Below are positions 1-8,693 of a stretch of DNA of 64,000 nucleotides, piece by piece (the first letter of the stretch is position 1; each line of letters opens with the position of its first letter). The stretch covers positions 31,133 through 95,132 of the forward strand of contig JAYWMQ010000027.1 of assembly GCA_035873375.1 (NCBI GenBank), read 5' to 3'. Source of the stretch: Nitrospirota bacterium. Its GTDB lineage: Bacteria > Nitrospirota > Thermodesulfovibrionia > Thermodesulfovibrionales > JdFR-85. The notes below the pieces were generated by a model. It worked only from the letters and a program-made list of their open reading frames with translations, was not told the DNA's origin and searched no databases. A program made the position numbers and the translations under genes.

Positions 1-115
1 AAAAGTCGGCATAACCGCCGGAGCTTCTACCCCTGACTGGATAATAAATGATATAGTAAAAAAAATAGAGGCCATTGGAGATCTGACATCTGCTTCCAAG
101 GGTCGGGAATCTTAG
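1..115 (+). CDS. ispH: 4-hydroxy-3-methylbut-2-enyl diphosphate reductase, C-terminal end (partial)
   Basis: Only the last ~37 codons are in the window. The reading frame entering at base 2 contains VGITAGASTPDWII and ends at TAG 113-115. This is the conserved C-terminal signature of IspH (LytB), the [4Fe-4S] enzyme of the last step of the MEP isoprenoid pathway. The ribosomal protein S1 gene follows after a 24-nt gap. An ispH-rpsA order, sometimes as a fusion, is known in several bacterial groups, which supports the call. The catalytic core lies outside the window, so only the tail is evidenced. Confidence 0.85.
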   Translation, partial: KVGITAGASTPDWIINDIVKKIEAIGDLTSASKGRES

Positions 116-139
116 GTTATACAGGAGGTTATTTTGCTA

Positions 140-1723
140 ATGGAGACGCATAACAGGGAGCTTGACGAACTTTACTCCGGAACAATTCCTGATATTGTTG
201 AAGGGACCATATTAAAGGGAAAGGTTATTTCCATAAAATCAGACAATGTGGTTGTTGATATCGGATATAAATCCGAGGGTTTTATATCCATAGGGGAGTT
301 TGCAGAAAAGGATAGGGGGGGACTCTGCGAAGGCTCTGAGATAGAGGTATATGTATCAAGGATTGATTCCGACGGCCTCGTAATACTGTCACCAGAGAAG
401 GCGAGGAAGATAAGGACATTGCAGCGGTTGGAGGAGGCGCAGAAAGACGGTACCCCTGTTGAGGGGATAGTTGTAGAGAGAATCAAGGGTGGATATAATG
501 TGGATATTTCAGGGATAAGGGCCTTTATGCCCGGTTCCCAGGCAGACCTGAAGCCTCTAAAGGATCCTGACAGCCTTATCGGACAGGAAATTGAGCTCAG
601 GGTCCTGAAATTTAACAGCAAGTTGACAAACGTGATTGTTTCAAGGAGGGTTATATTAGAGGAGGAGAGGGCGAAGCTGAGGGAGAAGACCCTTGCCAAT
701 CTCAGGCCTGAATGCGTCCTGTCCGGAGTAGTGAAAAATATTACTGATTATGGCGTCTTTGTCGACCTTGGAGGCATTGACGGTCTTCTTCACATATCCG
801 ACATATCCTGGGGCAGGATAAGACATCCATCCGATGTCTTTAGTGTTGGGCAGGAGGTTGAGGTGATGGTGCTCAACTTTGCCCCTGAGACGGAAAAGGT
901 TACACTGGGATATAAACAGAAAAGATCCGACCCCTGGCTTAATATCGAAGAGAAGTACCCTGTCGGCAGGGTGGTCAGTGGCAAGGTGGTTAGTCTTACT
1001 GATTATGGTGCATTTGTTGAGATTGAAGACGGGGTGGAGGGACTGGTGCATGTTTCTGAACTCGACTGGTCTCCCAGACCCAAGCATCCTTCGAATTACA
1101 TGGAGATCGGAGATTTTGTAGATGCCCAGATACTGAAGGTTGATCCAAAGGAGAGGAGGGTCTCTCTGGGGATCAAGCAGTTAAAGCCAAAGCCCTGGAT
1201 ACTCGTTGCCGAGAGATATGAGATCGGTCAGCGTATAAGTGGCAGGGTAAGAAGTCTGACGGAATTTGGAGCCTTTATCGGCTTGCCGGAGGGAGTGGAT
1301 GCCCTGCTCCATATATCTGATATGTCATGGACGAAGCATGTCAGGCATCCATCTGAAGTTCTGCGTAAAGGACAGATGATTGAGGCGGTTATCCTGAGCC
1401 TGGAGCCGGAAAAAGAGAGGATGGCCCTTGGTCTCAAACAGCTTGTCCCGGACCCCTGGGAAGAGAAGATACCCGCAGACTTTCATCTCGGAGAGGAAGT
1501 TAAATGCAAGGTGCTGAGACATACGGAGTTTGGCATCTTTGTTGAGCTTGAAGGCGAGGTGGAGGGACTTGTCTATTCCTCGGAGATTGATACCGGTGCA
1601 AAAAAGCCCGACGAGGTTTATAAGGAAGGGGACGAGATAGTTGTCAGGATTATCAAGGTGGATGTGGAAGGTCGAAAGATCGGACTCAGTCTGAAGACAC
1701 TAAAGCATGAAACGGATGAGTAG
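140..1723 (+). CDS. rpsA: 30S ribosomal protein S1
   Basis: The protein has 527 residues and is built of consecutive S1 RNA-binding (OB-fold) domains. Repeated cores such as TDYGVFVDLGGIDGLLHISD, TDYGAFVEIEDGVEGLVHVS, TEFGAFIGLPEGVDALLHIS and TEFGIFVELEGEVEGLVYSS mark the four C-terminal domains, and two degenerate domains precede them. This matches the six-domain S1 of Gram-negative bacteria, slightly shorter than the ~557 residues of E. coli. S1 binds mRNA on the 30S subunit and helps initiation. AGGAGGT at 123-129 lies 10 nt before ATG 140. A TTG at 134 in the same frame is only 4 nt from it, so ATG 140 is preferred. The gene is preceded by ispH and followed 54 nt later by sppA. Confidence 0.95.
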   Translation: METHNRELDELYSGTIPDIVEGTILKGKVISIKSDNVVVDIGYKSEGFISIGEFAEKDRGGLCEGSEIEVYVSRIDSDGLVILSPEKARKIRTLQRLEEAQKDGTPVEGIVVERIKGGYNVDISGIRAFMPGSQADLKPLKDPDSLIGQEIELRVLKFNSKLTNVIVSRRVILEEERAKLREKTLANLRPECVLSGVVKNITDYGVFVDLGGIDGLLHISDISWGRIRHPSDVFSVGQEVEVMVLNFAPETEKVTLGYKQKRSDPWLNIEEKYPVGRVVSGKVVSLTDYGAFVEIEDGVEGLVHVSELDWSPRPKHPSNYMEIGDFVDAQILKVDPKERRVSLGIKQLKPKPWILVAERYEIGQRISGRVRSLTEFGAFIGLPEGVDALLHISDMSWTKHVRHPSEVLRKGQMIEAVILSLEPEKERMALGLKQLVPDPWEEKIPADFHLGEEVKCKVLRHTEFGIFVELEGEVEGLVYSSEIDTGAKKPDEVYKEGDEIVVRIIKVDVEGRKIGLSLKTLKHETDE

Positions 1724-1777
1724 CGCAGGTGTCAGCAGGGAATTAATCCCTGATTCTGACATTTTTTGAGGAGATAA

Positions 1778-2626
1778 ATGAAAAAACTCTGTGTGGTATT
1801 AGCGATACTGCTGTTGGCTACCATCCTTCTGAGCCTGATTGTGACACTCGTTGGCAAGAATATGCCGATAGGGGAGAAGGTAGCCCTTATAAGGATAGAA
1901 GGCCCGATCGTATCTTCAAGGAATGCCATTGAGCAACTCCGGGAATACAGGAAGGACTCGAGTGTAAAGGCCATAGTTCTAAGAGTAGACAGCCCGGGAG
2001 GCGCCGTCGGACCATCTCAGGAGATTTATGAAGAGGTGGGCAAGGTGATGAAGATAAAACCCGTTGTTGTCTCAATGGGGTCTGTGGCGGCATCCGGCGG
2101 GTACTATATATCTGCTCCGGCAACTAAAATATATGCCAATCCCGGGACCATTACAGGGTCAATCGGGGTAATTATGGAGATCCCGAACTTTAAGGGTCTT
2201 ATGGATAAGGTGGGAATCAGGACAGAGGTGATAAAGAGTGGTAAACACAAGGACCTTGCGTCGGTATTCAGGGGGATAGGCAAGGAGGAAAGGGCCATCC
2301 TTCAGGGTGTGCTTGATGATGTCCATGACCAGTTTATCAGGGCTGTTTCTGAGGGTAGGGGAATTCCTTACGAGCGTGTCAGGGAGATTGCTGATGGCCG
2401 CGTCTTTTCAGGAAGGCAGGCAAAGGCGGTGGGGTTGGTTGATTCCCTTGGTAATATCCAGGATGCCATTCTGGAGGCTGGCAGCCTTGGGGGGATTAAG
2501 GGCGAGCCCAATGTAGTGTCAAAAAAAGAGAAGTCATCAATATTTGATATGCTAACCAGCCGTATTCCAAAGGAGCTTAAAGAGGCCTTTGGTACCGTAA
2601 GTCTGAAGTATACCATGTATTATTAA
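1778..2626 (+). CDS. sppA: Signal peptide peptidase SppA (short form)
   Basis: A 282-residue inner-membrane serine protease of the S49 (ClpP/crotonase-fold) family. An N-terminal membrane anchor (residues ~4-25) is followed by one protease domain. The nucleophile region SVAASGGYYIS and the lysine region KSGKHKDLAS correspond to the Ser/Lys dyad of SppA. This is the short single-domain form, about half the size of E. coli SppA, typical of many bacteria. It degrades cleaved signal peptides in the membrane. GAGGAG lies 4 nt before ATG 1778. The gene sits between rpsA and an HU/IHF gene in the same direction, an arrangement seen in many Gram-negative bacteria. Confidence 0.92.
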   Translation: MKKLCVVLAILLLATILLSLIVTLVGKNMPIGEKVALIRIEGPIVSSRNAIEQLREYRKDSSVKAIVLRVDSPGGAVGPSQEIYEEVGKVMKIKPVVVSMGSVAASGGYYISAPATKIYANPGTITGSIGVIMEIPNFKGLMDKVGIRTEVIKSGKHKDLASVFRGIGKEERAILQGVLDDVHDQFIRAVSEGRGIPYERVREIADGRVFSGRQAKAVGLVDSLGNIQDAILEAGSLGGIKGEPNVVSKKEKSSIFDMLTSRIPKELKEAFGTVSLKYTMYY

Positions 2627-2670
2627 TATTAAAACCGAAAAATGTATTCTGAATAATCAAGGGAGGGGTT

Positions 2671-2958
2671 ATGACCAGGTCTGAGCTTATTGAGAAAGTC
2701 TCTGAGAGACTGGAGGGTTTTACGCTTAAGCAGGCTGAGATAATAGTCGAGACCTTTTTTGAGACCCTCAGGGAGGCCCTTGGCAAGGGTGAGAAGGTGG
2801 AGTTGAGGGGGTTTGGTAATTTCAGGATCAAGACCCGGAATCCGCGAAAGGCAAGAAACCCAAAGACGGGGCAGTCTGTTGAGGTTCCGGGGAAAAAGGT
2901 TGTATACTTCAGGACCGGCAAGGAGTTAAGAGACCTCCTGAATTCCGGAAAGGGTTAA
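2671..2958 (+). CDS. HU/IHF family DNA-binding protein (IHF-beta-like)
   Basis: A 95-residue nucleoid protein. The start MTRSELIEKV, the RGFGNF motif and the arm with RNPKTG ending in GKELRD are hallmarks of the HU/IHF fold. The beginning and end resemble the IHF beta chain more than HU, and linkage downstream of rpsA is typical of ihfB. It would bend DNA, for example between activator sites and sigma-54 promoters, of which this window has several. GGGAGG precedes ATG 2671 by 6 nt. Its stop codon interlocks with the stop of the convergent gene within the palindrome GTTAAC, so there is no room for a terminator. The IHF versus HU assignment is uncertain. Confidence 0.9.
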   Translation: MTRSELIEKVSERLEGFTLKQAEIIVETFFETLREALGKGEKVELRGFGNFRIKTRNPRKARNPKTGQSVEVPGKKVVYFRTGKELRDLLNSGKG

Positions 2959-3533
2959 CTCCTCTTCTCAAACCGTTCCATCAGATAAAACATACCCGCT
3001 GCAAGAACATACAGGAGTACCATCACAAACCAGTGATTTATCTTCAATAATTGCGGCAAAGTCACACTTCCCATTGCTGAAGAGATGTAAAACCCTTCGA
3101 TATAGGGATACAGGACGGCAAATATCAGTGAACCGGCGCCAATGCCTGTCATGGCAACCAGCGCATCCAGTCTTCCTGATGCAAACCCGGCTATGGCTGT
3201 TCCTGGACAGTATCCGCTTAAGACAAAGCCTGCCCCGAATAATATACCCCCTGTAATCTGGGGCCAGAAAAAAGCCGGGACAATCCATACCCTGCTTATG
3301 TCCAGGAGTTTCAGATCCGACAGCAGATACAGCCCGGAAGCAGCAACAAGTATTGCAGTAAACATGACCTTCGGGACGGTGAAGTCTGTAAAGTAAAAGA
3401 CACCGGTCAGTTTGTGAGGATTGCCAAGGCCTCCCCTCTCGAGAAAGAGACCAAAGAAAATCCCCAGGATTACAGCCAGTAGAAGGCTTGTGTTTTCACC
3501 GAACATTGCATATCCATATAAAGGGGCTGTCAT
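2955..3533 (-). CDS. YeeE/YedE-type sulfur transport protein, second half (DUF6691-like)
   Basis: A 192-residue membrane protein with about five hydrophobic helices and the motif SGYCPGTAIAGFASGR, which corresponds to the GxCPGT signature of the DUF6691 half of split YeeE/YedE transporters. The family imports thiosulfate or related sulfur species; some members are linked to selenium. I choose ATG 3533, which overlaps the stop of the upstream half-gene (TAATGA) and lies 7 nt after GGAGGT. A longer frame from 3653 would overlap the partner heavily and has no ribosome site. The two halves are translationally coupled and probably assemble as one pore. The actual substrate cannot be read from the sequence. 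Confidence 0.8.
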   Translation of the reverse strand: MTAPLYGYAMFGENTSLLLAVILGIFFGLFLERGGLGNPHKLTGVFYFTDFTVPKVMFTAILVAASGLYLLSDLKLLDISRVWIVPAFFWPQITGGILFGAGFVLSGYCPGTAIAGFASGRLDALVAMTGIGAGSLIFAVLYPYIEGFYISSAMGSVTLPQLLKINHWFVMVLLYVLAAGMFYLMERFEKRS

Positions 3534-4039
3534 TACCATAACCTCCTGAAAAGGGCTGCGAAGACAAAGCCGCCTGCAAACATTGCAATGACAAATATCC
3601 ACCCTCCTGCTGCAAGTTGTGCCCCGCCTGAAAGGGCTACTCCACTGGTGCATCCCCTCGAGAGCCTGCTTGCAAAACCTATCAGTATGCCACCTGTTAC
3701 TGCGGTTATCAGTCTCTTTTTGGTGCTCATTTTTGCGGCCTTATCAAGTCTGACCCTGAAGTTTCCACTCAGCAGTGCCCCTGTCAGGGCTCCGATAAAG
3801 AGCCCTGTGACCTCAAAAAGGACCCAGTCTTTCAATGGAGATTCAACATTGAGGTATCTTGAGAAATACTTGAGACTGCCTGCATAATCTGGACTGATTT
3901 CCTTCAGGCCAACAGCCGTAACCAATGAATAGGCACTTGAGGCTCCGAGTCCCCAGCCGATAATGTAGAAGGTTGCCAGTAGGGTCAAGCCAAGACCAAC
4001 TCCAGCGATATACGGTGACCAGAAATTATTTTTTTCCAT
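3533..4039 (-). CDS. YeeE/YedE-type sulfur transport protein, first half
   Basis: A 168-residue integral membrane protein with four or five helices and the motif SRGCTSGVALSGGAQLAAGGW. The conserved cysteine in this motif is the ligand-contacting residue of YeeE-family thiosulfate transporters such as TsuA. It forms a two-gene operon with the downstream half, whose start overlaps its stop. A G-rich ribosome site lies just upstream of ATG 4039. Together the two halves equal one full-length YeeE/YedE protein. Sulfur import would fit the DsrE-F-H sulfur-relay genes elsewhere in the window, but the two loci are 28 kb apart and the link is only inference. Confidence 0.8.
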   Translation of the reverse strand: MEKNNFWSPYIAGVGLGLTLLATFYIIGWGLGASSAYSLVTAVGLKEISPDYAGSLKYFSRYLNVESPLKDWVLFEVTGLFIGALTGALLSGNFRVRLDKAAKMSTKKRLITAVTGGILIGFASRLSRGCTSGVALSGGAQLAAGGWIFVIAMFAGGFVFAALFRRLW

Positions 4040-4096
4040 AATCCCCCCGCACTTCCGGTTTTTGCGTTTCAGGATTTATCAAAACCCCCATATTGA

Positions 4097-4312
4097 GTGA
4101 AGTTAAGAAGATTATATCATAAAAAATGGAAGATGGAACTAAAAGACGCGTTAAAAATCGGAATAACCCATATTTTTGACAGATATATGGTAAAATATGT
4201 AGAGCTTATTGAGGGGGCTATGGTTAGGGAAACGCATCTTTCTGATGATTCAAAGCTTTGTCATGGAACGGCTTGCATTATTGAGGAAGAAGTGCCGTTT
4301 CCCAGAGCCTGA
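4097..4312 (+). CDS. Small hypothetical protein (doubtful)
   Basis: An open frame of up to 71 codons from a GTG start, or 59 from ATG 4133, ending at TGA 4310-4312. It has a hydrophilic composition with a KLCHGTAC stretch near the end. No convincing ribosome site precedes any start and I recognise no family. It lies in the same frame as the PilZ gene that begins 12 nt after its stop, so it could be the remnant of an N-terminal extension, an upstream coupling peptide or chance. Listed because it fills an otherwise unexplained 285-nt gap. Confidence 0.25.
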   Translation: MKLRRLYHKKWKMELKDALKIGITHIFDRYMVKYVELIEGAMVRETHLSDDSKLCHGTACIIEEEVPFPRA

Positions 4313-4324
4313 CAGTATGAGAAA

Positions 4325-4678
4325 ATGATCCAGAATCTCCGTAGACATCATAGATATCCAATATTGGCAACGGCCGTTGTTGAGGTAAGAAACGACAAAA
4401 ATCCACAGCCCATTGAAACCATGGTTGCAAGCATTTCACAGTCGGGTATGGGAGTTTATTCCAATGCTCCTTTAGAAAAGGGTACCCCTGTCACGATTGA
4501 GATTACATTTATATCAGTAAAAGGAATTAAAGAGAACGATACCGTAGAGGGCAGGGTTGTATGGTTATCTAAACTGGGGAAGATTTACTTTGTAGGCATT
4601 GCATTTGATGAGGAACTGAACCCCGTCAAACAGGCCCGTTTATATGAACACTTTTTTAAGGTAATAAGCTGGGACTGA
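4325..4678 (+). CDS. PilZ domain protein
   Basis: A 117-residue single-domain protein. RRHHRYPI near the N-terminus is the RxxxR part of the PilZ cyclic-di-GMP site. The later part, with a SISQSGMGVYS segment matching the D/NxSxxG motif, supplies the second part. PilZ proteins bind c-di-GMP and change surface, motility or secretion functions by protein contact. It stands alone between divergent or convergent neighbours, so its partner is unknown. The ribosome site is weak and the start is chosen because it leaves the arginine motif a few residues in, as usual for small PilZ proteins. Confidence 0.8.
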   Translation: MIQNLRRHHRYPILATAVVEVRNDKNPQPIETMVASISQSGMGVYSNAPLEKGTPVTIEITFISVKGIKENDTVEGRVVWLSKLGKIYFVGIAFDEELNPVKQARLYEHFFKVISWD

Positions 4679-4699
4679 CAGCTCCGCAGAAGCCCTGCC

Positions 4700-6577
4700 T
4701 CAACTCCTTTTGTTTTCCAGTAATGTTTGTACCGTCGGAAATTGTTCAATGTCAGTGTGGGGAAGGAACATTGCTGACATGAATTCGTCCATAAAGCCCC
4801 CCTTTGCAGATAGTTCTATGTAGGTCATCCTTGAGGCCACGTCTTCAGCCTCCCTGCGCATATCCTTTGAGAGAAGGCACAGATAGGCCCCTGCAACCGA
4901 GGTGTTTCCCATAAAGTAGAACCGCTCCTTCGGGAGGTCGGGCAACATACCTATCAATATTGCCCTTTCAACATTGAGATAGTTGCCAAAGCCACCGGCT
5001 ATATAGACTCTTTCGATCATGTCAAGGGTGAAGCCGACCTCTTTGAGCAGAAGAGAGACGCCTGCATAGATGGCAGCCTTTGCCCTCATGATGTTTTCTA
5101 TATCTACCTCTGTAAGTACAATGTCACCTTTGGCATTATGGTGTATCACAAATTCTATGCCGTCCTCGCCCTCCCTAATCCTTGAAGACGCAGTCTCCCT
5201 GACAAATTTGCCCCGCTGATCAAGTATTCCTGTCAGAAACATTTCGGAGACGGCGTCTATCATTCCGGAGCCGCATATACCGATTGGTTTTGAGTCACCT
5301 ATCACCTTTATTTCTGTCTCGAATGTGTCAGGGTCAATCCTTATTGACTCGATAGCTCCGTCAGTGCCCCGCATACCATGTTTTATTCCGCTGCCTTCAA
5401 AGCATGGCCCGGCCGAGCAGGCAACCGTCATCATCCATTCGTTATTGCCTACCACTATCTCGCCGTTTGTGCCGATATCCATAAAGAGTGATATCTCGGG
5501 GTTCCTGTGCATCCTTGTGGCAATCACGCCTGAAACAATGTCACCACCTACATAACTTGCCACACATGGCACAGTATATACGGGAGTGTTCCTGCCTGTC
5601 CTGATGCCTGCCTCGGAAGCCTTCCAAACAGGAAAATAATTTACTGCAGGTATGTAAGGCGCTTCCCTTATGTAGGCAGGATTGAATCCCCAGAAGAGGT
5701 GGGTCATGGTTGTGTTGCCGGAGATGACAACAGATTCAATATGTCGTGGTTCTATTTCATGCCTTGCTGTAAGTGGGGAGATAAGGTCATTGATGTCCGC
5801 AACAACGGCCTTCCTGAGATCATTAAGCCCACCCCCTTCAGTGGCGTGGACTATCCTTGTAATGACATCGTCTCCATAGCGCATCTGGGAGTTGTATGTT
5901 GATGCCACATCCACGACGCCTCCATCCGCCATGTCGATGAGGTAGAGGACAACAGTGGTTGTTCCGATATCAACTGAAATTCCATAGCGTGTGTCCTTGA
6001 CTTCTTCTGGTTCAAGGAACAACGCCTCTGTTGAGTCATCCTGATAGCAGAGGGTTACATTCCAGTTGAATTTCCTCAGGTCATCAGCCATCCGTGAGAC
6101 GAAATCCTTTGAATAGCGAAGCTCGATACCCCTGGTATTCAGTTCACGCCTTAGTCTCTCAAGGTCACTTATATTGTCATCAATTGTTGGTGGAGGCACT
6201 CTGAGAGGTATCCTTGTTATGAGGGGTGATATTGTGGCCTTATAGGTTTTTAAAAGTTCAATAAGGTCTTTTGACCTGGAGATGGCGATCTTGTCACCTA
6301 CTGTCAGCCTTGATTCAATCGGTATATCTACAAGGAGGTCTCCCTCTGCAAAGGTCTGGCAGGCAAGCACTATGTCACTGTCCCTTTCTTCCTGTGAGAG
6401 TTTTCCATAGGACCTGCATTTGTAGTCTCCATCGACAATCCTGACCCTGCACTTGCCGCATGTGCCTTTGCCCCCGCAGGACGCAGTTATATATATTTCC
6501 TGTCGTTTAAAAGCATCATAAAGTGACTCGTTTTCGAGTACAATGATTTCCTTGTCGTCAGTAAAGGTGACCTTCAT
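4700..6577 (-). CDS. ASKHA-domain ferredoxin protein, corrinoid-activation (RACo/RamA-like) family
   Basis: A 625-residue protein. An N-terminal [2Fe-2S] ferredoxin domain carries CGGKGTCGKC plus a downstream Cys (residues ~34-75). It is followed by a linker and a large ATP-binding domain with DIGTTTVVLYLID and DIGTNGEIVVG phosphate motifs (DUF4445/ASKHA fold). This is the architecture of reductive activators of corrinoid proteins, which use ATP to drive low-potential reduction of inactive Co(II) corrinoid in methyltransferases. A G-rich ribosome site precedes ATG 6577. No corrinoid protein or methyltransferase is nearby, so the client is unknown. Family assignment is firm; the exact role is inferred. 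Confidence 0.85.
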   Translation of the reverse strand: MKVTFTDDKEIIVLENESLYDAFKRQEIYITASCGGKGTCGKCRVRIVDGDYKCRSYGKLSQEERDSDIVLACQTFAEGDLLVDIPIESRLTVGDKIAISRSKDLIELLKTYKATISPLITRIPLRVPPPTIDDNISDLERLRRELNTRGIELRYSKDFVSRMADDLRKFNWNVTLCYQDDSTEALFLEPEEVKDTRYGISVDIGTTTVVLYLIDMADGGVVDVASTYNSQMRYGDDVITRIVHATEGGGLNDLRKAVVADINDLISPLTARHEIEPRHIESVVISGNTTMTHLFWGFNPAYIREAPYIPAVNYFPVWKASEAGIRTGRNTPVYTVPCVASYVGGDIVSGVIATRMHRNPEISLFMDIGTNGEIVVGNNEWMMTVACSAGPCFEGSGIKHGMRGTDGAIESIRIDPDTFETEIKVIGDSKPIGICGSGMIDAVSEMFLTGILDQRGKFVRETASSRIREGEDGIEFVIHHNAKGDIVLTEVDIENIMRAKAAIYAGVSLLLKEVGFTLDMIERVYIAGGFGNYLNVERAILIGMLPDLPKERFYFMGNTSVAGAYLCLLSKDMRREAEDVASRMTYIELSAKGGFMDEFMSAMFLPHTDIEQFPTVQTLLENKRS

Positions 6578-6817
6578 TATTAACCCCCTGAGAGAAAAAG
6601 TCTCTTATTTTATTTTGAAGAGGTGATAAAAATCAATTTTACCATTAATTTTCCATGTCTTGTCTTTTCGTTTTCAGGCAGTTTATCCTAAACAGAAGGC
6701 GTTTGATGAATATTGAGAGACTTATAGGGCAGATAAAGTTAAACGGTTGATTAAGTTGATAGTAGTCTTACGAAGCCGGTCAAAATTAAAAAATCGGGAT
6801 ATGGAGAGAAAAGTGAA

Positions 6818-8098
6818 ATGAGGATAATCAGGGATGAAGAGGATCTCGAAGGTTTTCTGGTGCTTCTGAAAGAGCGTGCCGGAGGCGTAAGTGAGGAGAT
6901 TGTAAATGCGGTTTCGGGGATTGTATCTGATGTCAGGGTGCGGGGAGACCGGGCTGTAAGGGAATATACCGGGAGATTCGACGGACTTGAAACAGAAAAC
7001 CTCAGGATAGGCAACAGGGAGATAAAGGCGATCGCCGAGAAGGCAGACCCTGAGGGGGTTGAGGCTTTGAAAATGGCTGCCGGGAGGATCAGGGGCTTTC
7101 ATCTCAGGCAGAAGGAGGAGTCCTGGTCGTATAGAGAGGGTGGGGCCATGCTGGGGCAGATTATCCGCCCCATTCAGCGTGTTGGTGTATACGTTCCCGG
7201 TGGCAAGGCATCCTATCCCTCAACAGTCCTGATGAATGTGATTCCGGCCCAGGTGGCCGGGGTAAGGGATCTGGCCCTCTGTGTCCCCACCCCACGTGGA
7301 GAGGTCAACCCTTATGTGATGGCTGCTGTAAGCCTTTTAGGGGTCAGGGAGGTCTACAGGGTTGGGGGTGCCCAGGCTATAGCTGCCATGGCCTGCGGGA
7401 CGGAGACAATAAGGAAGGTGGATAAGATAGTGGGTCCCGGAAATGTCTATGTTGCCACTGCCAAGCGGATGGTCTTCGGTGAGGTGGATATTGATATGAT
7501 TGCCGGACCAAGCGAGGTCCTTATTATTGCGGACAGGACAGCCCCTCCCGAGTTTGTGGCCTCAGACCTTCTGAGTCAGGCAGAACATGATGAGCTTGCC
7601 TCCTCAGTGCTTGTCACCTCCTCTGAAAGACTGGCTCTCAGGGTGAGTGAAGAGGTGAGGATACAGATTAAAACCCTTGGACGAAGAGAGATTGCCGAGG
7701 CCTCTCTGAAGAATTTTGGTGCAATAATTGTAACAGGTACGCTCAAAAGGGCAGTCCGGGTGGCCAATCTCATTGCCCCTGAGCATCTTGAGATTATGAC
7801 GGAAAAACCCGAAAAACTCCTGCCTCAGGTTCAGAATGCAGGGGCGATATTCCTTGGGAAATGGACCCCTGAGGCCCTCGGTGATTATGCGGCAGGTCCA
7901 AACCATACCCTCCCGACAGGTGGAACAGCCAGGTTTTTCTCCCCCCTCGGGGTGTATGATTTCGTAAAGAGATCTAGCCTTTTGAGTTTCAGCAGACAGT
8001 CGTTTGAGAGGCTCTCTTCAGTGGTGGAGGCCCTGTCGGATCTGGAGGGCCTTGAGGCACACGGCAAGGCTGTAAAGATTAGAAAAGGGAAAAAGTGA
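6818..8098 (+). CDS. hisD: Histidinol dehydrogenase
   Basis: A 426-residue enzyme of the last two steps of histidine synthesis (histidinol to histidine, with NAD and Zn). Visible family motifs are KIVGPGNVYVATAK, DMIAGPSEVLI, the metal-site segment SQAEHDELASS, APEHLEIM and the C-terminal GPNHTLPTGGTARF. Length is typical of the family (~430). The start ATG 6818 lies downstream of GGAGAG. The 240-nt spacer upstream must hold the promoter, but I see no strong match in it. The stop overlaps the start of the next gene (GTGA), indicating coupling. No other his genes are in the window. Confidence 0.97.
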   Translation: MRIIRDEEDLEGFLVLLKERAGGVSEEIVNAVSGIVSDVRVRGDRAVREYTGRFDGLETENLRIGNREIKAIAEKADPEGVEALKMAAGRIRGFHLRQKEESWSYREGGAMLGQIIRPIQRVGVYVPGGKASYPSTVLMNVIPAQVAGVRDLALCVPTPRGEVNPYVMAAVSLLGVREVYRVGGAQAIAAMACGTETIRKVDKIVGPGNVYVATAKRMVFGEVDIDMIAGPSEVLIIADRTAPPEFVASDLLSQAEHDELASSVLVTSSERLALRVSEEVRIQIKTLGRREIAEASLKNFGAIIVTGTLKRAVRVANLIAPEHLEIMTEKPEKLLPQVQNAGAIFLGKWTPEALGDYAAGPNHTLPTGGTARFFSPLGVYDFVKRSSLLSFSRQSFERLSSVVEALSDLEGLEAHGKAVKIRKGKK

Positions 8099-8448
8099 AG
8101 AATCAAACCGGTAAAGAGGGAGAGGCTTTTGCCGTTAAATACCTCATAAAGAAGGGCTACAGGATCATGGCGTCCAATTACCAGACCCCTATCGGAGAGA
8201 TAGATATAGTGGCCAGGGACGGAGATACCATTGTCTTTGTTGAAGTAAAGACCCGGCAGAGTCTCTTGTACGGATATCCCTCCGAGGCTGTTACATGGCG
8301 CAAGCGGGAGCGACTGAAGAGACTCGCACTATATTATCTGAAGGTTCACAAGATGCTTGGGGCAAGTGGCAGGTTCGATGTTATAGGGTTATACCTGAGG
8401 GACGGCACCTATCAGATTCAACATATTATTGATGCCTTTGAGGTATAA
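8095..8448 (+). CDS. UPF0102 family protein YraN (predicted endonuclease-like)
   Basis: A 117-residue protein with the YraN/UPF0102 pattern: GEAFAVKYLIKKGYRI, then PIGEIDIVARDGDTIVFVEVKTR. The D...E-x-K residues in this stretch are those of a restriction-endonuclease-like fold. Cellular function is unproven; the family is often linked to DNA uptake or recombination. It starts at GTG 8095, overlapping the hisD stop by 4 nt. It ends before the 245-nt spacer that carries the promoter of the cytochrome locus. Confidence 0.9.
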   Translation: MKNQTGKEGEAFAVKYLIKKGYRIMASNYQTPIGEIDIVARDGDTIVFVEVKTRQSLLYGYPSEAVTWRKRERLKRLALYYLKVHKMLGASGRFDVIGLYLRDGTYQIQHIIDAFEV

Positions 8449-8497
8449 GCGGTTTTTTTTGGAGGGCAGGATGATCGGCAGTATCAAGAGAAAAAAC

Positions 8498-8527
8498 TTG
8501 ACGAATGAAAGCCGTCTTTCGTATAAT
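8498..8527 (+). promoter_or_regulatory. Sigma-70-type promoter before the first cytochrome gene
   Basis: TTGACG at 8498-8503 and TATAAT at 8522-8527 with an 18-nt spacer. It would give a ~160-nt leader to the gene at 8694. The 245-nt spacer holds nothing else that I can name. Confidence 0.6.
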
Positions 8528-8693
8528 TTGCCAAATATATATAATATAGAACTTGAAGATAGAAGTTTTTAACAGCATGGATGAGAGAAGGGCATCGCAA
8601 AAAACTATGCTGGTAGAGAAGCATTATAATAGCAAGAAAAAGAGAACCTTTGACTATAACAGGTATTGCCTGTAAGCTAATAATCAGGAGTTT

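Noticed and set aside
4310..4327. In-frame TGA between the small frame at 4097 and the PilZ gene, considered as a second selenocysteine codon
   Set aside because: No SECIS-like hairpin follows, the PilZ domain starts normally after the next ATG, and the upstream part has no family support.
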